DNA of 64,000 nucleotides from Temnothorax longispinosus. Taxonomy: Eukaryota > Arthropoda > Insecta > Hymenoptera > Formicidae. Made by a program: the position numbers and the translations under genes. Positions 40,603 to 51,008 of the stretch are shown here, one piece after another. Under the pieces are notes generated by a model. The model was not told where the DNA came from, ran no database searches, and worked only from the letters and a program-made list of their open reading frames with translations. The first letter of the stretch is position 1. Every line of letters starts with the position of its first letter. The stretch is taken from assembly GCF_030848805.1 (NCBI RefSeq), contig NC_092366.1:434001-498000 (forward strand), given 5' to 3'.

Positions 40603-41149
40603 GTAATTTTAACCGTCAACTGCAGCCAGCAACGTGCCGGTATCGCCATTAAAGCGCAATTTTCAGCAGCCAGGTAAAAAGACGTGGAGCTTTTTGTGAC
40701 GTCGCCGTCAGGTGTGCACTCAGGTAAGTGGATAAGGATGACGTCGCGGAAAGGTAAAAGCGCGGATCCGGCGTGTAGATATTACAACGTGTATTTTTTG
40801 CGGGATCTTTTTTTTTCACATAGAGAAAAAAAGGACCTCGCCCTTCTAGTCTTGGATGCAATTTTATCTGGTGTTTCGGATTATTAATGACGTCGATTAG
40901 CCGTTCAATTAAGTTTTAAAGAATACATGTTATAGTTCTGTTTAATAATTACCATATTGTTTATACAAACATCAATGATAATACCGCGGTTTGCGCCCAT
41001 TATGAATGCTGTGGAAATAATTCAGTAATTTAATGCTTTATGTGAGACAGTGTTCAAATGATCATTGCATAGTTAAACGATGTAATTTTACAATAAATTG
41101 ATAAATATGCGAATATATATTTCGCACATTTTGCAAATGTATATATCTA

Positions 41150-41350
41150 CAGGGTGTTTTGTTTTAAGTGAAACAGTCGATTATCTTGAAAATAAAACAT
41201 TTTCGAGAAAAATTGATCAATTTTCGAAAAAATCGATTTTCCCATTATTTGTTCCCTTCGAAACTCTACAACTTTTATATGGAACATTTTTCCCGGAAAT
41301 GTTTCATTTTCAAGATAATCGACTGTATTACTTAAAACGAAACACCTTGC
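41150..41350. mobile_element. 201-bp palindromic MITE with about 60-bp terminal inverted repeats
   Basis: The left end CAGGGTGTTTTGTTTTAAGT (41150) and the following bases through TCGATTATCTTGAAAAT are mirrored at the right end, which closes with CACCTTGC at 41350. Arms of about 60 bp match with few differences. The centre has a second short inverted repeat around TTTTTCGAAAA. No clear target-site duplication is seen. The CAGGGTG start resembles the left edge of the satellite region at 48322. Confidence 0.85.
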
Positions 41351-44300
41351 ATATTCAAACATGTTCCGCGCAAAGACCGTAATGACGTATACTAGTTATG
41401 AGCAAGAATAATCGAGTAAAGTTCAATTCGATGGATTCATCCTGATCGATCGACCTGTGCGCCATGTAAATTGAAAAACAGCACCGACATACATGCGCAA
41501 CGAGCCACGAGTAAAATAGAATACTCCATTTTTTACACGGTTCGATCTCGGCGCGGCATGGGGGTGGCATTCCAATCAACAAAAGGACAGTTTCGAAACA
41601 ATTCGCCCTCTTTTTTTTGTCGCTCAATTTTTGCCGGACTTGGCCGTTTCCATCGCGACGCGACGCGCCGCGCGCTCCAGCTTGTTGGCGGGAACCAGGC
41701 GCGGGACACGTTGCAATCGTACGTGACGTTGGGCCGATTGGCACTTACGAGTACCTCGATTGAGTGTCTCCGTTCGCGCGGAGATCGCGCGCACGAACAG
41801 AAAAACGACTCGCCAGACGTATAACGCAACGAAAACCAATATCCACCGCGATATCCGCGCGTGTACGCGCGCTATGAATCCAATCCCGTGTAAATTCGCG
41901 ACTGAGTAGAGCATCATTCCACGGTTCGGTTCTCCGTGACAAAGAGCCGCTACGTGCAAAACTGCGCTAAAATCCCGCTAGGCGGGCCAAACTATATATG
42001 TACAATCTGCCGTGGATGATCTGGATAATTGATGTAGAAAGATTTTCCAAAAATTTTTGAACATATACAATTTAAAAACCGGAACTACGCTGTTGATCGT
42101 TAAATCTTTTCAAATAAATATTGAATAGCATGTACAGTTTTAATTTTCCATTATAATATTGTATTAAAATAGACGACATGCTTCTTTCTCTCTCTTTCTT
42201 GAATTGAAAGCTTTCATATACATGTTCCGTCAGAAAAAATTCAATATTTACTGCAATTTCTCTCTCTTTTTCTTTCTTTCTTATGCATGACGAATTATTG
42301 TACGTCGAACAATATTTCACATATAAGGGCTGCGCACGTTCTTCGTTGCGAATAAAATGATATTTCACTCGAGAAGCTTGTCGGAGCGACTATCGCAGTG
42401 ATTGTATCGCTATTTATATCCTAGTTAAGAATCGAGCGAAATTCAATATGCCGTAATCTCGCACGCGTCGCTTCTCGGCGCATCTATAATCTAATTTCGT
42501 ATATCATTGCGCGGAATCAGGAGCATTCTTTGACATTTGAAGTCGCGAGTTACTAAAAGGCTGCATCGACTATATCCGGCAAATTGAATTACTCACCGTG
42601 AATAGCAACAATCGATGACTATTCGCCCATTGATTGGATTATTCATTCAGAACGATGTAGAGTTTATTATAGGTATGTGTATCAACAGAAATATTAATAA
42701 TTTGCAAATGGACAAATTGGATTTAATTTACGCTTTTTTGCAGTATCATCGATTTTAATGTACGTGGAAGATAAAATTTGCATAATCAGATTTTGTTTCC
42801 ATCACATGTCTAATTATCCTATATTAATTAGGTATATATTTCAATTACGTTACAGTAAATATAATAAACATATCAAATAACATTAAACTGCTTTCTTGAA
42901 TTAGTCTCGAAATAGAAGTCAAACAATATACACTTGGATTTGAAGCTTAAAACAGACTTCTAAAGTATAAAGAGTTTCAATAAAATTTAAGAAGTAAACT
43001 TCTAAGACGTTTTACAAACTTGTTTTACAATTTTGAAAATTTGTATCCATATCTCTTTCTTCGCAAGCAACGAATGCAGTTCTAGGACGATGGCATATCG
43101 CGTTTGACAATCAGGGATAGCGGGACAATTTTCAAATGGCGGCACGCGCCGCGCACGCGGCACACGTCCTATTTCACGTTTGACACCGGCGCGGCGGCGT
43201 CGTCACGCGTCGGTCTCTTCGTGTAATTGCAATGCAACGCGGCGGGACGCGGGGGTGGAATGCAGAAGAAGAGAGCTCCCGCGACCGAATAGTGATTTAC
43301 TGGCGCACGGGGAAGCGTAGCCAAATATCGATGTAAACAGTACTGATGCGTTGGAAAACTGGATTTACGCTCTCTAACGGAAGCCGTAAATAAACACACC
43401 GCTCGAAGTGTGTGGACATACGTATATACGTGTTTACGTCGCGATATAAAATGGTGGATAAATAGAGGAAATCGGTCGATCATCGATTCCGAGACAATAG
43501 CGAGCGCGCGCGAACTATCGTATAAAAAAGTTCCTGTTTCGGACCGATAGAGATTCTATTTTTATATCTGTCGAATAGAGCGGTTTAAAGAATTATTAGC
43601 TTCTGTAAAAACAGCGGTTAATGACGTTTATTCGATAACATGTGATTGACGAGAGAAAAGTTATACTATAAACACACACGTTCATACGTGCGATAGAGAT
43701 ATTCTGTTACAAACTTAAACATTCTGTTACAAATGAATATCTCCATTTACACGGTCTACCTATCGATCATAGCGTTATTAATATTTTAACACATTTTTCG
43801 ATGTTTGTACCTGAACAGATTAAGCACTTATAAGAATGGTTGGGATGATTGATTGTACGACAGTTGTGTATAGCAAGTCCATAATTTTAAGATTTAATAA
43901 ATGAAAGAACGACTTATCACATTGGATTATTGTAGGGAAACTAATTGCACGAGTAATTGATAGTTACTGAATCTGACAAATTGCGCGTTTCAGTTCGCCG
44001 AGGGCAGCTGAAGGTTATATCGAAATTTCACCGTTCAGATTCACTTTATCGACCAGAGGTAAATTTTATACGGCTCGTAATACATTCGGGAAATTTTCGC
44101 AGGAACATAAGGCGCGAGATATTTCATCGTTGTGACGCGAAGCATTTGGATTGCCGAGCCGTGAACGCTCTCACCTGAGTCTGAGTTTTTATTTACGATC
44201 GACCCCCCCAACGTTTCCAAATGTGGCACTAAAACTTAGGAAAAAATAGCCGCGCATTTAGCGGTAAACACGCGCGACGCGGAATATGGCCCATTGTGTC

Positions 44301-45892
44301 CACTGGATAGACATTACGGCCGTCTTTACGATGCAACAGTAGCAGCGACACTCCGCGAGAAAAGCTCTCTAAAATCGTCTTCAACGTATAACATTCAGGG
44401 ATGGCGCAACCATTCACACGCCAGGTGTATATCCAGGTGACATTTAATCGACACATATCATGGCGTAACTTCCCTAAAGTGACAATCGATTAAATGTGTC
44501 CAGACGTATGTACATACGTCTAGCAATAGCCGGCGAACACGATGGATAAATGGTTCACGTGCTAAACTATCGCGAGACAAAAATAAAAGTTCGTTAATGA
44601 AATGTACTGGATTATTAATTAAAAATAAAATTTGGATTATTTACAAACAAAACATATATACCAAACAAATTATTATTTTCTTTAAATATAAAGTTCTTCG
44701 TTCTTTTTCTATCTCTAACATATTTGTGAAATTGTTGTAAAATTGTTACAACGGGAAAAAATCCTAACAAAGCTTGATAATTGTTCAACTTTTGGATTCG
44801 CAAAATATATGTGTTTTCACTTTGTAAATCGATGCATCATAATTCACGGATTGCCTCCATTGCCATTATTAAATTCGATCATACTCTTATCCCACAATCA
44901 AAATTGGAAGTTATTTTGCACAGCCGCGGCAAGTATCGCTTTCAACACAGCACAGGAAATTAAATTAAAAAAGTTAAATTGTTGATTAACCTAATAAACG
45001 AAATTGCTCCTGCTATAAGTCTCATATAAACGGACGCTTTTCATTTTCCGCGTCACTGAATAATAAAAATGGTAATAATAACGCTCACGAGAATTAGTAT
45101 TCTGAAAATAAAGCCATAAAAAATATGTGCGATAATTAAATAAAAATCGCACACAATTTAGACTTTATTTATGTGATTTACAATTCTTTGCAAATTTAGA
45201 AAAATGTAAAATTTACTTATATATAAAAAATCTCAGTTCCAGATAGTAAAAAGTAAAAAATAAAAATACGATACATTTGTAAGTTTAAAGTTAAAAAAAA
45301 GTAACGAATATACACAATGTGAAAAAGAGTGGAAACGGGTATTATTCTCTCTTAACCGTACGCGAGATCGTCAGTTACTCGAGGTAAATCTTGATTAAAC
45401 TCCGGTCGGACAGAAGTGGAGAATAGCGGAGGGATGAAAGATTCTTTAGTCGACAGATTTACCTCGTCGCGTGGAGATCAGTGAATTCCAAAGCGCCAAG
45501 TATTTCAAGTGCTTCGAAAGTTTCCTCTTTATCTCCCCACATTCTCGGTCGGTGACCCTCCTCTTTCGCTCTTCTTTCATCCCCGTCGTGGCCGATGGCC
45601 GACGCGACGAGTAAAAAGCGAAAGAGAAAAAAAGAATTAAAGGAAACGCTCGTAGCAATGCGGTGAATGTATTACATGTCATAGTGACCGATTCGTCGAA
45701 CAATGTTGTCGTGAAAATCTCAGAGATTTTCTCCATCAATCGAGGAAAAGAAGGAAAATTTTAACCCCGTTACGTGACCTATCTACGGCATCTGGCTCGA
45801 TTCTCTTCGTCTATTCATTAATTCCCGAGATGAGGTTATTTGTGCGCCTGGCTCCTTACATAGTCTACAAATAAATGGCAAGAGAGCGAAAT

Positions 45893-45893
<1 letters not shown>
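41351..45893. other. Unique non-coding sequence
   Basis: No supportable gene. A CpG-rich part lies at 41530-41960 and a second at 43130-43520. A perfect palindrome at 44502-44521 is listed separately. AT-rich ORFs near 44615-44985 overlap on both strands and show no domain. Confidence 0.5.
44437..44521. repeat. Imperfect stem plus perfect 20-bp palindrome
   Basis: ACATTTAATCGA (about 44439-44450) and TCGATTAAATGT (about 44486-44497) form an inverted pair. Immediately after it is the perfect palindrome AGACGTATGTACATACGTCT at 44502-44521. Confidence 0.75.
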
Positions 45894-45959
<66 letters not shown>

Positions 45960-46010
45960 GAAGGAAGGGAGCAAAAGGACAAAGAAAGAGAAAGAAAGAG
46001 AGAGAGAGAG
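45894..46010. repeat. (AG)n microsatellite with a degenerate extension
   Basis: AG is uninterrupted to about 45955, followed by purine-rich AAAG/GAGA units to 46010. Confidence 0.96.
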
Positions 46011-47812
46011 TGAGAGACCCGTGACCTCGTTTCAGCGAATACGAACGGCGAATGGTGATCCCTTGTTTGTGCACGCAAATCGCCGGCGAATCCAGTTTAA
46101 TGGGAAAAAACGGTAGCGACGAACTTTCTCCCTTTTGCGAAATAATCGACGTTTGTTAATTGAAAAACCAGTATCGTCGTTAGACCGATGCAAATACGTT
46201 GAATCAATCCGTTCGGTAAAATATGTGCGAGTTCCTGCAATGGCGTCATCTCTCACGATGCCTTGCTCGCTTCGCTACCTTTTCCTGAAATACCGTGACC
46301 AGATATACGCAGTTTTTATTGGTCGACCGAGAGGTTTATGTGCCTCCGTTCTGGCGCATAAATTTCTATTCCCGGTTGAAAGTTCGAGCTTATTTCGCGT
46401 GATGGAGAAGGCGTCAATGACATCCCGGCGTTACGACAATCTGGAAAAGGCAATAAGACCGCCGCGCGCGCGCGCCGGCTCTCGGCGATTGCTTCATTTC
46501 CGTAAAGAGGCAGGCTATCTGTACTTCCGTTTCCATCGAAACTTGGGCGGTACTATGTATATATCGATCGTGTGGTAACGGGCGCGACACACACTTTTTC
46601 ACGCTACGTCGACAATCGTCTCTCCGGAATCCGACAGCGATCCACTACGCGAATGTATCCTGTATCGTTTTCGCATTACGTCGCGAGACGGATCAAATAA
46701 ATCTTGCCACGTATGGGATGTAATTGAAAGTGCGATGAAGACGAAAATCGATGGAAACGATTTTATTACTTTATTATTTAACGCATTTTCTCGGCCACTA
46801 GCGAACTTTTGATTTTTGAAATGTCTAAACGCAGTGCTTGAAACGTTTATCCGTTACTTTCGCGAAACCAAATGCATAAGTCAGTACTCTCCCTTTTCAG
46901 GTCACGCCTGACGCCATGAAAAATAGACGAGAGGAACCGGATCTTATAGATAGCTAAAAACGCGTTGATACTGAAAATCCCATCTATAGTCGGTCGCATA
47001 GAGCGGGTCACTCGTATATATAGGTATGTATGTACATATGTAGGCCAATATATGTATACGTACATGTACATATACATACACATTTGTCGTGTACGGAACA
47101 ATATACAGGCCACGAAAAAAAATTCATGACACGGGCATTTTTTAAATCATTTTCCGACGGACACCGTTGCGTCACCGCGCAATGCGATGCGACATACTGG
47201 AAACGCAATAGAGCAAACACGATGTATCGCGGCTATACCTAACATTTGTGTGTAACAAACAACGCACGTAGATATCGGTATAGCGTAAAATAAACCAAAG
47301 GGCGGCTAACAGGCGAAAAAAATTAAATTTGCTACGCGATGTAGCTGTGACCGATCCCTTTTTACCAGCCGTTTGGCTGGTAACGGCAGCGGCTCGATTA
47401 ACACGCGTATCAAACGCACGCTTCTCGCCACGCATGCAGGATTTTCGTTTCGCCCAACCGTTCGCCCGCACACGGCCGTATGACACAGCAAATTAATTAA
47501 AACAAATACCAACATCCTGTTGCGAAAGTCTGCTGTAACAAGAGGGATCGCGTGCGTGGGCTCGAGTGGAGGGACGGAAGTGGTAGAACAAATCTCGACA
47601 CTTTCAAACGTATCAGTGAAACCGGTCGGAATTGCTATAAAGGAAATTGAATTATTAATTGAGCGGAAATTAAAGTCTCAGATAAATCCAACAAAAATTA
47701 TTCGAGTATTTTAACCGCGCTCAGGAATTTTCCGACTGAGTTAGTTATCAGTTCGTCTTAAATAAGGAACTTCTCGTTCGTCGGCGATGTAAAACTCCGA
47801 GTATTTTACAAA
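46011..47812. other. Unique non-coding sequence
   Basis: No supportable gene. Alternating TA/CA/TG sequence at about 47015-47085 has short palindromes. Confidence 0.5.
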
Positions 47813-47864
47813 TCTCTCTCTCTCTCTCCCCCCTCCCTACCCCTCTCTCTCCCCCTCTCTCTTC

Positions 47865-47925
<61 letters not shown>

Positions 47926-47941
47926 TCCCTCCTCTCTCTCT
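47813..47941. repeat. 129-bp polypyrimidine tract
   Basis: The plus strand is C and T except for two A residues (47839 and 47867). The final 74 bases (47868-47941) are pure pyrimidine, mostly CT dinucleotides. Mirror-symmetric tracts of this kind can form intramolecular triplex (H-DNA). Confidence 0.93.
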
Positions 47942-48321
47942 ACTTACCTGTCGCCATACTTTACGTACACTTTACATACGCGCGAAAAATTAACAATACA
48001 CTGAGCTGTAGTTTCGAAAGTCGACACGTTCGTTGACTCGAAAACTGCCCTCAGGCGCTAATGAAAAACACGAGGCGAATTTACAAAGTTACATCGAGCT
48101 TGCATTGATACGATCGCTTGCGGGAGACGCGTAATGTACGTGCTCGCGACGGCGAGGAAACTTCTGGGATGGGAATGGACGTCAAAGGCGCCCGCATGTT
48201 TACGTGATCAAACTCGTTTGTTTCACCGTGCGCACACGTAACATACGCGGCGATTACGTCGCGACTTTTCGACTTCAAAGAGCGTATACACGCGTTCGTA
48301 TATACTATATTGAATTTGATA

Positions 48322-49361
48322 CAGGGTGGTTATTTAAATCGCGGCAATAGACAAACCTATTTTGCAGGTTTGTCTACTCGAAAATTAGCTATATCTCCCA
48401 AACGCAAAATAAGAATGGTTTGAAATTTTGTATTCTGTCAATAAATGTTGCGAGAAATAATATCCAAAAGCAATGGTTGTGTTAGAGAAACGATTAGTTA
48501 CATAAATAAACAATTAAACCTGCAAAATAGGTTTCTCTACTCGAAAATTAGCTATATCTCCCAAACGCAAAATACGAATCGTTTGAAATTTTGTATTTTG
48601 ACAATAAATGTTGCGAGAAATAATATCCGATAACAAAGGTTGCGTTAAAGCAACGATTAGTTACGTAAATAAATAATTAAACCTGCAAAATAGGTTTCTC
48701 TACTCGAAAATTAGCTATATCTCCCAAACGCAAAATACGAATCGTTTGAAATTTTGTATTCTGACAATAAATGTTGCGAGAAATAATATCCAATAACAAT
48801 GGTTGTGTTAGAGAAACGATTGGTTACGTAAATAAACAATTAAACCTGCAAAATAGGTTCGTCTACTCGAAAATTAGCTATATCTCCCAAACGCAAAATA
48901 CGAATCGTTTGAAATTTTGTATTTTGACAATAAATGTTGCGAGAAATAATATCCGATAACAAAGGTTGTGTTAGAGCAACGATTAGTTACGTAAATAAAT
49001 AATTAAACCTGCAAAATAGGTTCGTCTACTCGAAAATTAGCTATATCTCCCAAACGCAAAATACGAATCGTTTGAAATTTTGTATTTTGACAATAAATGT
49101 TGCGAGAAATAATATCCGATAACAAAGGTTGTGTTAGAGCAACGATTAGTTACGTAAATAAATAATTAAACCTGCAAAATAGGTTCGTCTACTCGAAAAT
49201 TAGCTATATCTCCCAAACGCAAAATACGAATTGTTTGAAATTTTGTATTCTGACAATAAATGTTGCGAGAAATAATATCCGATAACAATGGTTGTGTTAG
49301 AGAAACGATTAGTTGCGTAAATAAACAATTAAACCTGCAAAATAGGTTCGTCTACCCGAAA
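48322..49361 (+). repeat. 163-bp satellite array 1, six monomers in A-B-A-B-B-A order
   Basis: The anchor CTACTCGAAAATTAGC falls at 48374, 48537, 48700, 48863, 49026 and 49189, and a variant CTACCCGAAA follows at 49352. Every interval is exactly 163 bp. Monomers fall into type A (TTCTGACAAT or its variant, AACAATGG, AGAGAAACG, AAACAATT) and type B (TTTTGACAAT, AACAAAGG, AGCAACG, AAATAATT). The fourth and fifth monomers are identical by eye. The left edge (48322-48373) begins ACAGGGTGG and carries a hairpin. The 62-codon ORF in each A monomer shifts frame from unit to unit, because 163 is not a multiple of three. Confidence 0.95.
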
Positions 49362-49364
49362 GCG

Positions 49365-49422
<58 letters not shown>
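49362..49422. repeat. (CG)n(CA)n tract
   Basis: CGCGCG followed by about 25 CA units directly abuts the satellite array. It is an alternating purine-pyrimidine tract with Z-DNA potential. Confidence 0.95.
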
Positions 49423-49426
<4 letters not shown>

Positions 49427-49530
49427 TTTAACTGACTTTTGTGAGCTATCTCATTTTGAAACCCGGGGCCCTTACACCACTTATTCGGCCCTGGTCGGCC
49501 GCTAATGCTGGCCGCTAGTTTCAGCTTCAT
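49423..49530 (+). repeat. Array tail, copy 1
   Basis: This 108-bp segment (ending GCTAGTTTCAGCTTCAT at 49530) is nearly identical to 54564-54671. It follows the CA tract in both places and so belongs to the repeat unit. Homology stops abruptly at 49530. Confidence 0.9.
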
Positions 49531-50273
49531 GTCGCCGAACGGCTGCCGTCGCGAGTGAATTTCAGGCGAGCGAGACAAGTGTTGTGTGACGATTATTTGG
49601 ACAAGTGTCGCGACTGCGTTGAAGCAAGTGTCTCACGAAGAACCGCGACGACGTCTAAAGTCAGTACGTGCGCGGTATCGCGCGGTTGGCGACGGCTTCG
49701 CCGAGCTTCGTCGATTCGGCAATTGACGGTGAATCTGTAACGTACGTTTGCGCGTCTCCGCGCAGGTCAAAATGGCAATCATCGTGCGAGTTTCGGGCGA
49801 TCGAGGTGATTGTTGCCGCGATTATTGCCACCGGGAGTAAACACCTCGCGAAAGACGAGGTGATGATATTCGATCGAGGCGCTAATCCATTTCGTAGCAA
49901 CGGGCTTCGTCGAGTTTCCGTACATAGTTCTTTGACGGTTCTGTACCTCTGTATGGCTCCATTAGTCATAGGATGGTTCATTGACGATACGTGTCTAAAT
50001 CCTTCCTTCAGTGCGATCGCGTCTTTTCGTCGTCATTACGCGTGCGTGAATTTCGGGAGTGCCGTGATGAAATATCGGTCGCAAGTAACCGCGCGCGTGC
50101 GCCGTGTTTGAACGTGACTGCCGCCGTGAGTGATAGTGAAATAGTACGATATACTAAATATCTAGACACTAGGTATACTTAAGTGTCGTCGGGTCAATGT
50201 CGAGTAAAAACGTCGGACGCGTGCTGCGCGAATGTGAGTGCCACCAACCCCGTGGATTAATCATTCGATCGAA
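49531..50273 (+). other. Possible 5' untranslated region / promoter-proximal region
   Basis: A CpG-rich stretch between the array tail and a candidate start codon. It holds several short upstream ORFs and other GTGAGT donor-like sites (about 50123 and 50234). A minimal start-stop uORF (ATGTGA) lies at 50232-50237. I see no convincing TATA box. It is called 5'UTR only because of the start codon and donor that follow. Confidence 0.3.
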
Positions 50274-50350
50274 ATGGAAAACGGAGCCTTTGGCGGAAGA
50301 CGGCATTCTCCGGCAGGAAGCAAGGAGCAACGCGAGCGGGACGACGGCCG
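50274..50350 (+). CDS. Possible first coding exon of an unidentified gene
   Basis: ATG at 50274 has a favourable context (G at -3, G at +4) and an in-frame TGA upstream at 50235, so it would be the true N-terminus in this frame. The frame stays open for 25 codons (starting MENGAFGGRRHSPAGS, then charged residues) and meets a good donor, CCG|GTGAGT, after 50350. The exon would end with two bases of a split codon. No further exon is identifiable, which would fit a long first intron. A competing ATG at 50197 opens a different frame that also reads across the donor. I do not recognise the peptide. Transcript evidence would decide. Confidence 0.33.
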
Positions 50351-50397
50351 GTGAGTCCAAAAAATCACGATACGTGATTAATTGGATCCTATACTTC

Positions 50398-50421
50398 AGT
50401 AACGCTTAATTAACGACATTC

Positions 50422-50432
<11 letters not shown>
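50398..50432 (+). repeat. 35-bp direct repeat, copy 1
   Basis: CAGTAACGCTTAATTAACGA and the following bases recur identically at 55741-55775. It lies 47 bp past the candidate splice donor and leads directly into the AT tract. Confidence 0.85.

Positions 50433-50472
<40 letters not shown>
50429..50472. repeat. (AT)n microsatellite
   Basis: An uninterrupted AT run of about 22 units. A shorter homologous AT run lies in the inverted copy at 59295-59318. Confidence 0.96.
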
Positions 50473-50475
<3 letters not shown>

Positions 50476-51008
50476 ATTCTTGTATCTTTGATATAAGATA
50501 ATATTTAATTCTTATGATTATTCTTCGATATAAGAATTAAATAACAATATTGCTACATTAATTAAGCAATATCTCATTCAACGATATTCAACAATTAAAA
50601 TTATTACATTTAATTGTGCACTGAGAGACAATAGATTCAGTTTTCTCTCTTCTCTCTCTCTCTTTCCTCCTTTCTCCCTGCACTTCTACCTCCATGATAA
50701 AATTTGTCAGTGATTTGAAAAATTCCGAGCATAGCAATTTTCGATACAAAAATTTCACGAATTCGGAATTCGGATATTCGGTATTATCAGTAGAACGCCA
50801 TTTTTGTCATTCCACGGCGGCTATTTCCAAACGGCAAGCGAGGCAAAATTTACCGTAAAGTGGTGCTCTTGAACGCGATACTGTATTATGGACAGTGTCG
50901 GACAGTGTTGTCCCGTAGTCCAGCAGCGATCTTTACATCATCGTGTCAGGAGCCCGACCGCGCCGCGCCGTTGCTTTGCATTTTTTTCCCCTCCACGTCG
51001 ATGCTTTT
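50473..51008 (+). repeat. Inverted duplication, arm A
   Basis: This 536-bp segment is the reverse complement of 58028-58439 plus 59169-59294. Over the longer block I count only about three substitutions and one CT-unit difference, roughly 99% identity. Homology stops at ATGCTTTT (51001-51008). It contains a CT-rich run at 50642-50672. No reliable coding frame crosses it. Confidence 0.93.

Noticed and set aside
44615..44985. AT-rich overlapping ORFs that loosely recall a decayed reverse-transcriptase C-terminal pattern
   Set aside because: No YADD-type or other diagnostic motif, and the frames change repeatedly. The similarity is too weak to call.
48322..49361. Regular direct repeats resembling a CRISPR-like array
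   Set aside because: The repeats are head-to-tail with no spacers, and the sequence is eukaryotic. It is a satellite.
48445..49505. Repeated 62-residue ORFs starting MLREIIS in the satellite
   Set aside because: They follow from the monomer sequence. The 163-bp period shifts the frame each unit, and B monomers lack the same start context. Nothing suggests selection on the protein.
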